NCBI RefSeq assembly: GCF_000497205.1
Contig: NZ_AYJW01000043.1
Span: 1-33,766 of the forward strand
DNA: 33,766 nt
Source: Saccharopolyspora rectivirgula DSM 43747
Lineage (GTDB): Bacteria; Actinomycetota; Actinomycetes; Mycobacteriales; Pseudonocardiaceae
Direction: 5' to 3'
The position numbers were made by a program, and so were the translations under genes. Of the stretch, positions 10,881 through 16,865 are shown in pieces. Numbering within the stretch: the stretch's first letter is position 1; the number at the start of each line of letters is the position of its first letter. The notes beneath the pieces are model-generated. The model had not been told where the DNA came from and did no database searches. It saw nothing but the letters and a program-made list of their open reading frames with translations.

Positions 10881-10908
10881 AGTTTAGGGGTGCGTCTTGG
10901 CTGTTCAG
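10881..10908 (-). promoter_or_regulatory. Putative leaderless promoter of argS
   Basis: On the minus strand TAAACT (10886-10881) ends 7 nt before the argS GTG, so transcription would begin at or next to the start codon. A weak -35 candidate, CTGAAC (10908-10903), has a 16-nt spacer. No ribosome-binding site precedes the GTG, which fits leaderless translation. Confidence 0.45.
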
Positions 10909-11033
10909 CCAACGGGTTCGCCGAGTAGCCGGAGCAGTGACTACAGTGCGCACCCGGGCGAACACGTCGGGCAGCGGGAGCGCCCCGCGGCGGCCCGGTT
11001 TTCGATGTTTGCCCACCTGCCCTCCGCCGTCTC

Positions 11034-11039
11034 TAGACT
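11034..11039 (+). promoter_or_regulatory. Putative -10 element for DUF3105-DUF305 operon
   Basis: TAGACT fits the actinobacterial -10 pattern TAnnnT and would give a leader of about 35 nt before the ATG at 11082. No convincing -35 is seen at the right spacing. Confidence 0.35.
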
Positions 11040-11081
11040 GGCGGATCGAAGTCGTAGGCGAGACGAGGTCCGGAATTACCC

Positions 11082-11870
11082 ATGGCCAGCAAGAAGAAGA
11101 AAGCAGCCCGCGGCGCTGTGGTCGAGCAGCGCTCCATCCCCTGGTTGCTGATCGGCGCCGTCACCGTTGTGCTGGTGTTCGCTGTCAGCGTTTTCGGTTA
11201 CGCGTACAGCTTGTGGTCCGACCAGCGGGCAGTCCGGGAAGCGCAGGCAGCCGCGGAGAAGGCCACCGCTGCTTTCAAACCGTCGCCGGAGAACCCCGAC
11301 CCGTCGAAGACCATCCCCGGGGTCAAGATCGTCGACTACCCGGGGCAGCTGCACGTCCGTCCCGACCAGCGGGTCGCCTACGACCAGGCGCCGCCGTTCG
11401 GCGGGCCGCACGACGGCATCTGGGCCGACTGCATGGGCGTGGTCTACGACGAGCCGGTGCGCAACGAGAACATGGTGCACTCGCTGGAGCACGGCGCGGT
11501 GTGGATCGCCTACAACCCGGACGAGGTCGACGAAGCCGGCCTGGAGCGGCTCAAGGCTCGGGTCGAGGGCAAGCCGTACACCATGATGTCGCCCTACCCG
11601 GGGCTGGACAGCCCGATCTCGCTGCAGTCGTGGGGCCACCAGCTGAAGGTCGACGACCCGAACGACGAGCGCATCGACCAGTTCATCACCGCGCTGCGGT
11701 TGAACAACCACGGCGTCTACCCGGAGATCGGTGGCGCCTGCCAGACCGTCCCGAACATGTTCGACAAGAACGACCCGCCGAAGTTCGACCCCACCCCGCC
11801 GGGACCGGACGCGGTGCCGATGAGCGGTGAGGGCAGCTCCCCGGCGACCGGCGAGATGGGGCGGCCGTGA
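11082..11870 (+). CDS. DUF3105 membrane-anchored extracytoplasmic protein
   Basis: 262 aa. A lysine-rich N-terminus (MASKKKKAARG) is followed by one transmembrane segment at ~19-43, then a soluble region that should face outside. The soluble part has the DUF3105 signature: YPGQLHVRPDQRVAYDQAPPFGGPHDGIWADCMGVVYDEPVRNENMVHS followed by LEHGAVWIAY. The histidines and cysteines in that block are plausible metal ligands, but the biochemical function is not established. The C-terminal ~30 residues are proline/glycine-rich. The stop overlaps the start of the DUF305 gene by 4 nt. DUF3105 and DUF305 genes are often paired in actinobacteria, implying joint action at the cell surface, possibly with copper. 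Confidence 0.88.
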   Translation: MASKKKKAARGAVVEQRSIPWLLIGAVTVVLVFAVSVFGYAYSLWSDQRAVREAQAAAEKATAAFKPSPENPDPSKTIPGVKIVDYPGQLHVRPDQRVAYDQAPPFGGPHDGIWADCMGVVYDEPVRNENMVHSLEHGAVWIAYNPDEVDEAGLERLKARVEGKPYTMMSPYPGLDSPISLQSWGHQLKVDDPNDERIDQFITALRLNNHGVYPEIGGACQTVPNMFDKNDPPKFDPTPPGPDAVPMSGEGSSPATGEMGRP

Positions 11871-12541
11871 GCCAGCTGCGCGCGAAACCGGTTCGGGTCG
11901 TCGCGGCCGTGGCGCTCGGGGTGGCGCTGCTGCTGATCGGTGCGGCCGGCGGCATGTTCCTCGCCATGCCCTCCGGGCAGGAGGGCGGCGAGCCTCGGCC
12001 GAGCGCGGTGGACGTGGGGTTCGCCCAGGACATGTCGACGCACCACCACCAGGCGGTGACGATGGCGACCTTGGCGCGGGAGCACGCCTCCGCCAAGGAG
12101 ATCCGCCAGCTGGCGTTCGACATCGAGACCAACCAGCGCGACCAGATCGGCCGGATGCAGGGTTGGTTGAGCCTGTGGAACGAACCGGCGCAGGCCCCCG
12201 ACAACTCGATGCAGTGGATGCAGGGCGCCCAGCACCACGACGGCCACCACGGTGGGATGGGGCACGGGCACGGATCGGGGGCCCTGATGCCGGGGATGGC
12301 CACCACCGAGGAGCTGGAGAAGCTGGAGTCGCTGCGCGGGCCGGAGTTCGACGTCTACTTCCTGCAGCTGATGCTGCGGCACCACGAGGGCGGCGCGGGC
12401 ATGGCCGAGTACGCCGCGCAGCACGCTTCCCTGCCCGCGGTGCGGCAGCTCGCCGACAACATGCTCAAGTCGCAGGGCACCGAGAGCGAACTCATGCGCG
12501 CCATGTTGGCCAACCGCAACGCTCAGCCGCTGCCCAGCTGA
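11867..12541 (+). CDS. DUF305 protein, probable copper-associated
   Basis: 224 aa, GTG start coupled by a 4-nt overlap to the DUF3105 gene. The N-terminal hydrophobic segment at ~10-33 is a signal anchor. The rest is two copies of the ferritin-like helical DUF305 unit: the first with FAQDMSTHHHQAVTMA, the second with LQLMLRHHEGGAGMAEYA. They are joined by a histidine/methionine/glycine-rich linker with HHDGHHGGMGHGHG. This His/Met pattern suits copper binding, and DUF305 genes often lie in copper-resistance regions. The function here is inferred from that and from CopA and CDF genes nearby. It ends 27 bp before hairpin repeat copy 1. Confidence 0.9.
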   Translation: MSQLRAKPVRVVAAVALGVALLLIGAAGGMFLAMPSGQEGGEPRPSAVDVGFAQDMSTHHHQAVTMATLAREHASAKEIRQLAFDIETNQRDQIGRMQGWLSLWNEPAQAPDNSMQWMQGAQHHDGHHGGMGHGHGSGALMPGMATTEELEKLESLRGPEFDVYFLQLMLRHHEGGAGMAEYAAQHASLPAVRQLADNMLKSQGTESELMRAMLANRNAQPLPS

Positions 12542-12568
12542 GCCGCACCGCACGTCCGCTTCACGAAG

Positions 12569-12610
12569 GAAGGGAACTTTTCCGCCGAACCGGGCGGAAA
12601 AGTTCCCTTC
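12569..12610. repeat. Hairpin repeat copy 1 (bidirectional terminator-like)
   Basis: GAAGGGAACTTTTCCGCC (12569-12586) is perfectly complementary to 12593-12610: an 18-bp stem with a 6-nt loop. The family core is arms 12570-12583 and 12596-12609 with 12 nt between. It lies between the convergent DUF305 and cation-efflux genes, so it can act on both strands. Confidence 0.9.
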
Positions 12611-12616
12611 TTCGTT

Positions 12617-13537
12617 TCACCAGGTGAGTTCGCGGCACTTGCGGGCGCATTCGGCGGGTTCGACCTGCAGGGTCGCGTGTTCGATCCGGTACCTCTCGGC
12701 GAGGAGTCGTTGGGCGGCGATCAGCACTCCGCCGCTGTCGGCGTCCGGACCGGTGGTCAGGTGCGCCGAGGCCACTTCCATGCCGGAGGTGAGCGTCCAC
12801 ACGTGCAGGTCGTGCACGTCGGTGACCGACGGCAGGGCGGCCAGTTCGGCCCGCAGTTGGCGGACGTCGATCTGCTCGGGGGCTTGTTGCACGAGGATGC
12901 GCAGTGCTTGCCGGGCGAGTTTCCAGGTGCGCGGCAGCACGAACAGCGCGACTCCCACGGCCACCAGCGGATCCACCCAGGCCCAGCCGAACGCCAGGGT
13001 CAGCGCACCCCCCACCAGCACGCCGGCGGAGCCGATGGTGTCCGCCAGCACTTCCAGGTAGGCCCCGCGGAGGTTGAGGCTTTCCCGTGATCCTTCGCGC
13101 AGGAGCGCGAACACCGCGAGGTTGGCGACCAGCCCGGCCGCGGCGGTGGCCATCATCGGCAGCCCGGGCACTTCCGCGGGGTGCTGGAACCGCTGGACCG
13201 CTTCCACGAAGATGTAGCCGGCGACGCCGAAGAGCAGCGCGGCGTTGGCCAGCGCGGCCAGCACTTCCATCCGGTACAGGCCGAAGGTGCGGCTGCTGCC
13301 GGCGGGGCGCCGGGCGGCGGTGATCGCGGCCAGCGCCATTCCCACGCCGAGCACGTCGGTGAGCATGTGGCCGGCGTCGGAGAGCAGCGCGAGGGACGAG
13401 GTGGCGATCCCGACGACCGCTTCGAGCAGGAAGAAAGCCAGCAGGATCGCGAAGGCGGCGATCAACCTGTGCCGGTATCGCCCGGATGCGCTCACCGCGC
13501 CCACCGCACCGTGGCCGTGGCCGTGGCCGTGACTCAT
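12617..13537 (-). CDS. Cation diffusion facilitator exporter (CzcD/ZitB-like)
   Basis: Proton-coupled divalent-cation exporter of the cytoplasmic membrane. 306 aa with six predicted helices and a C-terminal cytoplasmic domain (DVHDLHVWTLTSG...). The N-terminus is histidine-rich (MSHGHGHGHG). The helix-2 metal site has the usual HxxxD: H57 and D61 in SDAGHMLTD. In helix 5, where zinc transporters usually have a second HxxxD, this protein has E162 and D166 (LEVLADTIGS). That may alter metal preference, so the substrate (Zn, Co, Cd, Mn or other) is not assigned. The ATG has a strong GAGGAGG 11 nt upstream. The upstream region has palindromic elements overlapping a likely promoter. It is convergent with the DUF305 gene. 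Confidence 0.93.
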   Translation of the reverse strand: MSHGHGHGHGAVGAVSASGRYRHRLIAAFAILLAFFLLEAVVGIATSSLALLSDAGHMLTDVLGVGMALAAITAARRPAGSSRTFGLYRMEVLAALANAALLFGVAGYIFVEAVQRFQHPAEVPGLPMMATAAAGLVANLAVFALLREGSRESLNLRGAYLEVLADTIGSAGVLVGGALTLAFGWAWVDPLVAVGVALFVLPRTWKLARQALRILVQQAPEQIDVRQLRAELAALPSVTDVHDLHVWTLTSGMEVASAHLTTGPDADSGGVLIAAQRLLAERYRIEHATLQVEPAECARKCRELTW

Positions 13538-13560
13538 GCTGCGCCTCCTCTCTCCGGCCC

Positions 13561-13591
13561 AGGTATATAGTTAGATGCGCATGATTGCAAT
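13561..13591 (-). promoter_or_regulatory. Putative metal-responsive promoter/operator of the CDF gene
   Basis: On the minus strand TTGCAA and TATACC are separated by 17 nt, a plausible -35/-10 pair ~25-50 nt upstream of the start. Two perfect 8-bp palindromes, ATGCGCAT (13575-13582) and ATTGCAAT (13584-13591), lie one base apart in and beside the spacer, where a repressor would block RNA polymerase. The regulator is not in the window; an ArsR/SmtB-type metal sensor would be a reasonable guess. Confidence 0.45.
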
Positions 13592-13721
13592 AGTTCTTCC
13601 GCCGTAGCGGAGGACCGCTTCATGTCCTCTGTTCAGCGGAAATCCCCCTTGCCGCCCCAGCTGTCCAGGAGTACCCGTGCCCAAACCCACCCCCGAGTGC
13701 GAACCGCCGCTCCCGATGCGC

Positions 13722-13740
13722 TAAGCTGACCAACGTCAGC
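13722..13740 (+). promoter_or_regulatory. Putative -10 and small dyad upstream of tRNA-Arg
   Basis: TAAGCT (13722-13727) is a -10-like element 23 bp before the tRNA. It overlaps a perfect hairpin GCTGAC-CAAC-GTCAGC (13725-13740) that ends 10 bp before the mature tRNA. Confidence 0.35.
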
Positions 13741-13750
13741 GCGAGAACAA

Positions 13751-13823
13751 GCCCTCGTAGCTCAGCGGATAGAGCACTGCCCTCCGGAGGCAGGTGTCGC
13801 AGGTTCGAGTCCTGCCGAGGGCG
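13751..13823 (+). tRNA. tRNA-Arg (anticodon CCG)
   Basis: A complete 73-nt cloverleaf. The acceptor stem GCCCTCG pairs with CGAGGGC. The D-arm is GCTC/GAGC. The anticodon stem CTGCC/GGCAG closes loop CTCCGGA with anticodon CCG, reading CGG. The T-arm is GCAGG-TTCGAGT-CCTGC, with discriminator G. CCA is not encoded, as is common in actinobacteria. Confidence 0.97.
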
Positions 13824-13829
13824 CACCGG

Positions 13830-13863
13830 AACCCCGAAGTCGTCCAACGGCTTCGGGGTTTTT
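13830..13863 (+). terminator. Intrinsic terminator after tRNA-Arg
   Basis: AACCCCGAAG (13830-13839) pairs perfectly with CTTCGGGGTT (13851-13860), with three more inner pairs, and is followed by a T run through 13863. It starts 7 bp after the tRNA. Confidence 0.92.
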
Positions 13864-13970
13864 GCATCGCCGAACCACTTCCCCCGCTCCTCACTCCGAT
13901 CACCCGGCGGCGAACCCCGCCGGAGCGTGATTGACTGGACCCGACCAATCCCCGTCGAGGAAACAACACC

Positions 13971-14735
13971 ATGTCCGTCCCCACCGTGCAGCTCAACAAC
14001 GGCGTCGTCATACCGCAGCTCGGCTTCGGCACCTACAAAGTCGGCTACGAAGCCATCTCCACCGCGCTGGCCACCGGATACCGGCTCCTCGACACCGCCG
14101 AGATGTACGGGAACGAACGCGAGGTCGGCCGGGCGATCGCCGACAGCGGCATTCCCCGCGACGAACTGTTCGTCACCACCAAGGTGTGGAACGACCACCA
14201 CGGCTACCAGCCCGCGCTGGACGCCTTCCACGCCAGCAAAGAACGCCTCGGCCTGGAGACCATCGACCTCTACCTCATCCACTGGCCGCAGCCCCAGCTC
14301 GGCCTGCACGCCGAAACCTGGCGGGCCCTGGAGGAGCTCTACGCCGACGGCGAAGTCCGGGCCATCGGAGTCTCCAACTTCACCCCCGCCCAGCTGGACG
14401 AACTGCTGCAGCACGCCGACACCCCACCGGCGGTCAACCAGATCGAGCTCAACCCCGGAAAGCCCCGCACCGAAGAACGCGCCCACCACCGCGAGAAGAA
14501 CATCGCCACCCAAGCGTGGGCCCCACTGGCCCGCGGCGGCGTCCTGCAAGAACGAGCCATCCAGGAGATCGCCGACGCCCACGGGCGCACCCCCGCGCAG
14601 GTCGTCCTCGCCTGGCACCTGCAGCGCGGCATCATCACCATCCCCCGCTCCAGCAACCCGGAGCGGATCGCCGAGAACTTCGCCGCCACCCAGCTCACCC
14701 TCAGCGCGGACGAACTGGACCGCATCGGCGCCTGA
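13971..14735 (+). CDS. Aldo/keto reductase (2,5-diketo-D-gluconate reductase-like)
   Basis: NADPH-dependent oxidoreductase of the AKR superfamily, soluble, 254 aa; probably reduces small carbonyls, substrate unknown. The catalytic tetrad is complete: D41 and Y46 in LLDTAEMYGN, K71 in TTKVWN, H104 in LIHWP. The barrel signatures AIGVSNF and IPRSSNPERIAENF (cofactor loop, with R where K is common) are present. It is slightly shorter than the usual ~270-280 aa, with compact loops. The ATG has GAGGAAA 9 nt upstream. It follows the tRNA-Arg terminator and precedes the PepSY gene by 110 bp. A separate ECF-like promoter and dyad in that gap suggest the two are not one tight operon. Confidence 0.93.
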   Translation: MSVPTVQLNNGVVIPQLGFGTYKVGYEAISTALATGYRLLDTAEMYGNEREVGRAIADSGIPRDELFVTTKVWNDHHGYQPALDAFHASKERLGLETIDLYLIHWPQPQLGLHAETWRALEELYADGEVRAIGVSNFTPAQLDELLQHADTPPAVNQIELNPGKPRTEERAHHREKNIATQAWAPLARGGVLQERAIQEIADAHGRTPAQVVLAWHLQRGIITIPRSSNPERIAENFAATQLTLSADELDRIGA

Positions 14736-14777
14736 CCAGCACCCCGGTCGGGGAGTGATCAAGAGAACACCACGCAC

Positions 14778-14804
14778 CGGAACCGACCGGACACCGTTTC
14801 CGAC
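14778..14804 (+). promoter_or_regulatory. Putative ECF-type promoter of the PepSY-DUF5134 operon
   Basis: CGGAAC (14778-14783), a 17-nt spacer and CGAC (14801-14804) resemble an ECF sigma -35/-10 pair. The same GGAAC-N17-CGAC spacing occurs upstream of copA, and a SigC-like sigma gene lies in the same block. Predicted transcription start is ~14811. Confidence 0.45.
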
Positions 14805-14837
14805 CCGTTGATCGACCGGATCAACAGCATCAACGGG
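14804..14837 (+). promoter_or_regulatory. Nested inverted repeats before the PepSY gene
   Basis: CCCGTTGAT (14804-14812) pairs with ATCAACGGG (14829-14837). An overlapping pair GTTGATC (14807-14813)/GATCAAC (14819-14825) shares the left arm, so the two stems exclude each other. It sits between the putative -10 and the ATG at 14846. It could be an operator or a switchable leader hairpin. Confidence 0.45.
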
Positions 14838-14845
14838 ACGGGAAC

Positions 14846-16186
14846 ATGAACACCGACGAGCCCGGCACCAACCGCACAGCACCAGCCGACCCCGGGTGGC
14901 GCCAGCTCCGACCGCTACTCCTGCGCCTCCACTTCTACGCCGGCGTCCTCGTCGCCCCCTTCCTCGTGGTGGCCACCCTCACCGGGCTGCTGTACGTCTT
15001 CACCCCCCAACTGGAGCAGCTGCTCTACGAGGAGCAGCTGCACGTGCCACCCGCCGCGGTCACCCAACCGCTGAGCGACCAGGTCGCCACCGCCCGAGCC
15101 GCCATGCCCGGCACCGAACTGCGCGCCGTGCGACCAGCCCCCACCCCCACCGACACCACCCAAGTCATCTTCGAAGCCCCGGACCTCCCGGAAAGCCACT
15201 ACCGCACCGTCTTCATCGACCCGCACACCGCCGAGATCCGCGGCATCCTGCACACCTACGGCAGCAGCCAAGCCCTGCCGATGCGCGCCTGGATCGACAA
15301 CCTGCACCGGCAGCTGCTCCTCGGCGAACCGGGCCGCATCTACAGCGAACTGGCCGCCAGCTGGCTGTGGGTGATCGTGCTCGGCGGGCTCGTGCTGTGG
15401 CTGAGCCGGCGCCGCCCCGACCGCCGCAGCCTGCTGCTGCCGAAGCTCCGCGACCGCGGCCGCCGCAGGACCCTGTCCTGGCACGGCGCCCTCGGCCTGT
15501 GGGCGGCGATCGGACTGCTGTTCCTCTCCGCCACCGGACTGAGCTGGTCGCTCTACGCCGGCCAGAACATCTCCGCGCTGCGCGCCGCCCTCAACTGGGA
15601 AACCCCGACGGTGAACACCGAACTCCCCCACCGCAGCACCGCCGACATCGGGATCGACCGCGTCCACCAGATCGCCCTCGAACACGGGCTGAGCGGGCCG
15701 GTGGAAATCACCCCGCCCGAAGACGGCAGCGCCTACCAGGTGCAACAGGTGCAGCGCTCCTGGCCCACCAAGCAGGACGCGATCGCCGTCGACCCCGCCA
15801 CCGGCGAGATCACCGAAACCCTGCGCTTCGCCGACTACCCCCTGATGGCCAAGCTCACCCGCTGGGGCATTGACGCGCACATGGGGCTGCTGTTCGGGCT
15901 GCCCAACCAGCTCCTGCTCGCCGCCCTGGGCATCGCGCTGCTGCTGCTCATCTTCTGGGGCTACCGGATGTGGTGGCAGCGGCGTCCGGGCGGGCTCGGC
16001 CGACCGCCCGCGCGCGGCACCTGGCGCCGAGTCCCCGGCCGCGTGCTCGCCCCGGTCATCGCAGCCGCCGTGCTGATCGCCCACGCGCTCCCCGTGTTCG
16101 GGGTGTCGCTGCTGCTCTTCCTCGCCATCGACGGTGTCCTCGGCTGGCTGCACCGCCGCCGCGCCCAGCTGACCACGGGAGGCTGA
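14846..16186 (+). CDS. PepSY-associated transmembrane protein (PepSY_TM)
   Basis: 446-aa integral membrane protein. Four main transmembrane segments are visible (~30-55, ~172-190, ~215-240, ~360-385) plus two C-terminal ones (~410-440), with large extracytoplasmic loops between the first pairs. Histidines typical of the family lie in LHFYAGVL, IDNLHRQLLLGEPGR, LSWHGALGLWAA and GIDAHMGLLFGLP. They may bind heme or metal in a ferric/cupric-reductase-like role, which is known only by family analogy. The ATG follows GACGGGAAC. The stop is one base before the DUF5134 start, so the two form an operon. Location beside copA and DUF305 suggests metal, probably copper, handling at the membrane. Confidence 0.9.
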   Translation: MNTDEPGTNRTAPADPGWRQLRPLLLRLHFYAGVLVAPFLVVATLTGLLYVFTPQLEQLLYEEQLHVPPAAVTQPLSDQVATARAAMPGTELRAVRPAPTPTDTTQVIFEAPDLPESHYRTVFIDPHTAEIRGILHTYGSSQALPMRAWIDNLHRQLLLGEPGRIYSELAASWLWVIVLGGLVLWLSRRRPDRRSLLLPKLRDRGRRRTLSWHGALGLWAAIGLLFLSATGLSWSLYAGQNISALRAALNWETPTVNTELPHRSTADIGIDRVHQIALEHGLSGPVEITPPEDGSAYQVQQVQRSWPTKQDAIAVDPATGEITETLRFADYPLMAKLTRWGIDAHMGLLFGLPNQLLLAALGIALLLLIFWGYRMWWQRRPGGLGRPPARGTWRRVPGRVLAPVIAAAVLIAHALPVFGVSLLLFLAIDGVLGWLHRRRAQLTTGG

Positions 16187-16187
16187 C

Positions 16188-16775
16188 ATGACCGATTCCC
16201 TGCTGTTGAGCTGCACCTCCACCGCGGTGTTCACCGCCAGCGCGCTCTGGTTCGCCAAGCTCGTGCTGCGCCGCGGCACCGCGCCGGCGGAGCGGGTCAA
16301 CTGCGCCGCCCACCTCTGCATGAGCGTGCTGATGCTGCTCATGCTGTGGTCGTGGCCGAGCCTGCCGATGCTGCCCCAACTGGTGGGGTTCACCGCGGCC
16401 ACCCTGTGGTTCGCCGCCCAGTGCGTGCTCGCCGGCTCCCGCTCGAAGCGGGCCGAGCACCTGCACCACGCGGTGATGATGGGCGCGATGCTGTGGATGG
16501 TGGCGGCCATGGCGGTGCTGCCGCACTCGCCCGCCCACGCCGCCGCGCACCACGGATCCGCCGCACCCACCAGCACCATCCCGGTGTCCGCTGCGGTGCT
16601 GACCGCGGGCCTCGGTCTGCTGCTGATCGCGTCCTCGCTGCGCTGGATCGCCTCCGCCGTCGACACCGCGCGCAGCGTCCCCGTGATCCGGGTGGGCAGC
16701 ATCGCCGTGCCCGCCTGTCACGGGGCGATGGCCCTCAGCATGGGAATGCTGCTGCTGACCATGCTGCTCCCCTAG
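16188..16775 (+). CDS. DUF5134 multi-pass membrane protein
   Basis: 195 aa with about six hydrophobic segments, starting one base after the PepSY stop (operon). It carries many methionines and histidines: HLCMSVLMLLMLW, AEHLHHAVMMGAMLWMVAAMAVLPHSPAHAAAHHG, CHGAMALSMGMLLLTMLLP. This matches the DUF5134 family, whose role is not established. The Met/His enrichment in and between membrane helices suits copper binding or transfer. With the PepSY protein, the CopA ATPase and SigC adjacent, a membrane copper-handling role is my inference. No regulatory site of its own is seen. Confidence 0.87.
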   Translation: MTDSLLLSCTSTAVFTASALWFAKLVLRRGTAPAERVNCAAHLCMSVLMLLMLWSWPSLPMLPQLVGFTAATLWFAAQCVLAGSRSKRAEHLHHAVMMGAMLWMVAAMAVLPHSPAHAAAHHGSAAPTSTIPVSAAVLTAGLGLLLIASSLRWIASAVDTARSVPVIRVGSIAVPACHGAMALSMGMLLLTMLLP

Positions 16776-16795
16776 GCCCGCGTGGACCGGTGCTC

Positions 16796-16824
16796 GACCA
16801 CGGCCTCCCCGCGGGGCCGTGGTC
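16796..16824. terminator. Stem-loop between convergent DUF5134 and copA genes
   Basis: GACCACGGCC (16796-16805) pairs perfectly with GGCCGTGGTC (16815-16824), loop 9 nt. There is no U-tract, but its position between two convergent stops suggests a bidirectional terminator. Confidence 0.65.
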
Positions 16825-16865
16825 ACCCCCGGGAAGCACCGCTGCCAAGCGTTCCGGAGCGCCTC

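Noticed and set aside
13620-14882. 420-codon minus-strand frame across tRNA-Arg and the aldo/keto reductase
   Set aside because: It runs through the tRNA and its terminator and is antisense to a reductase with a full catalytic tetrad.
14915-16702. 595-codon minus-strand frame opposite PepSY/DUF5134
   Set aside because: Glycine/glutamate/glutamine-rich shadow; the plus strand carries clear membrane proteins.
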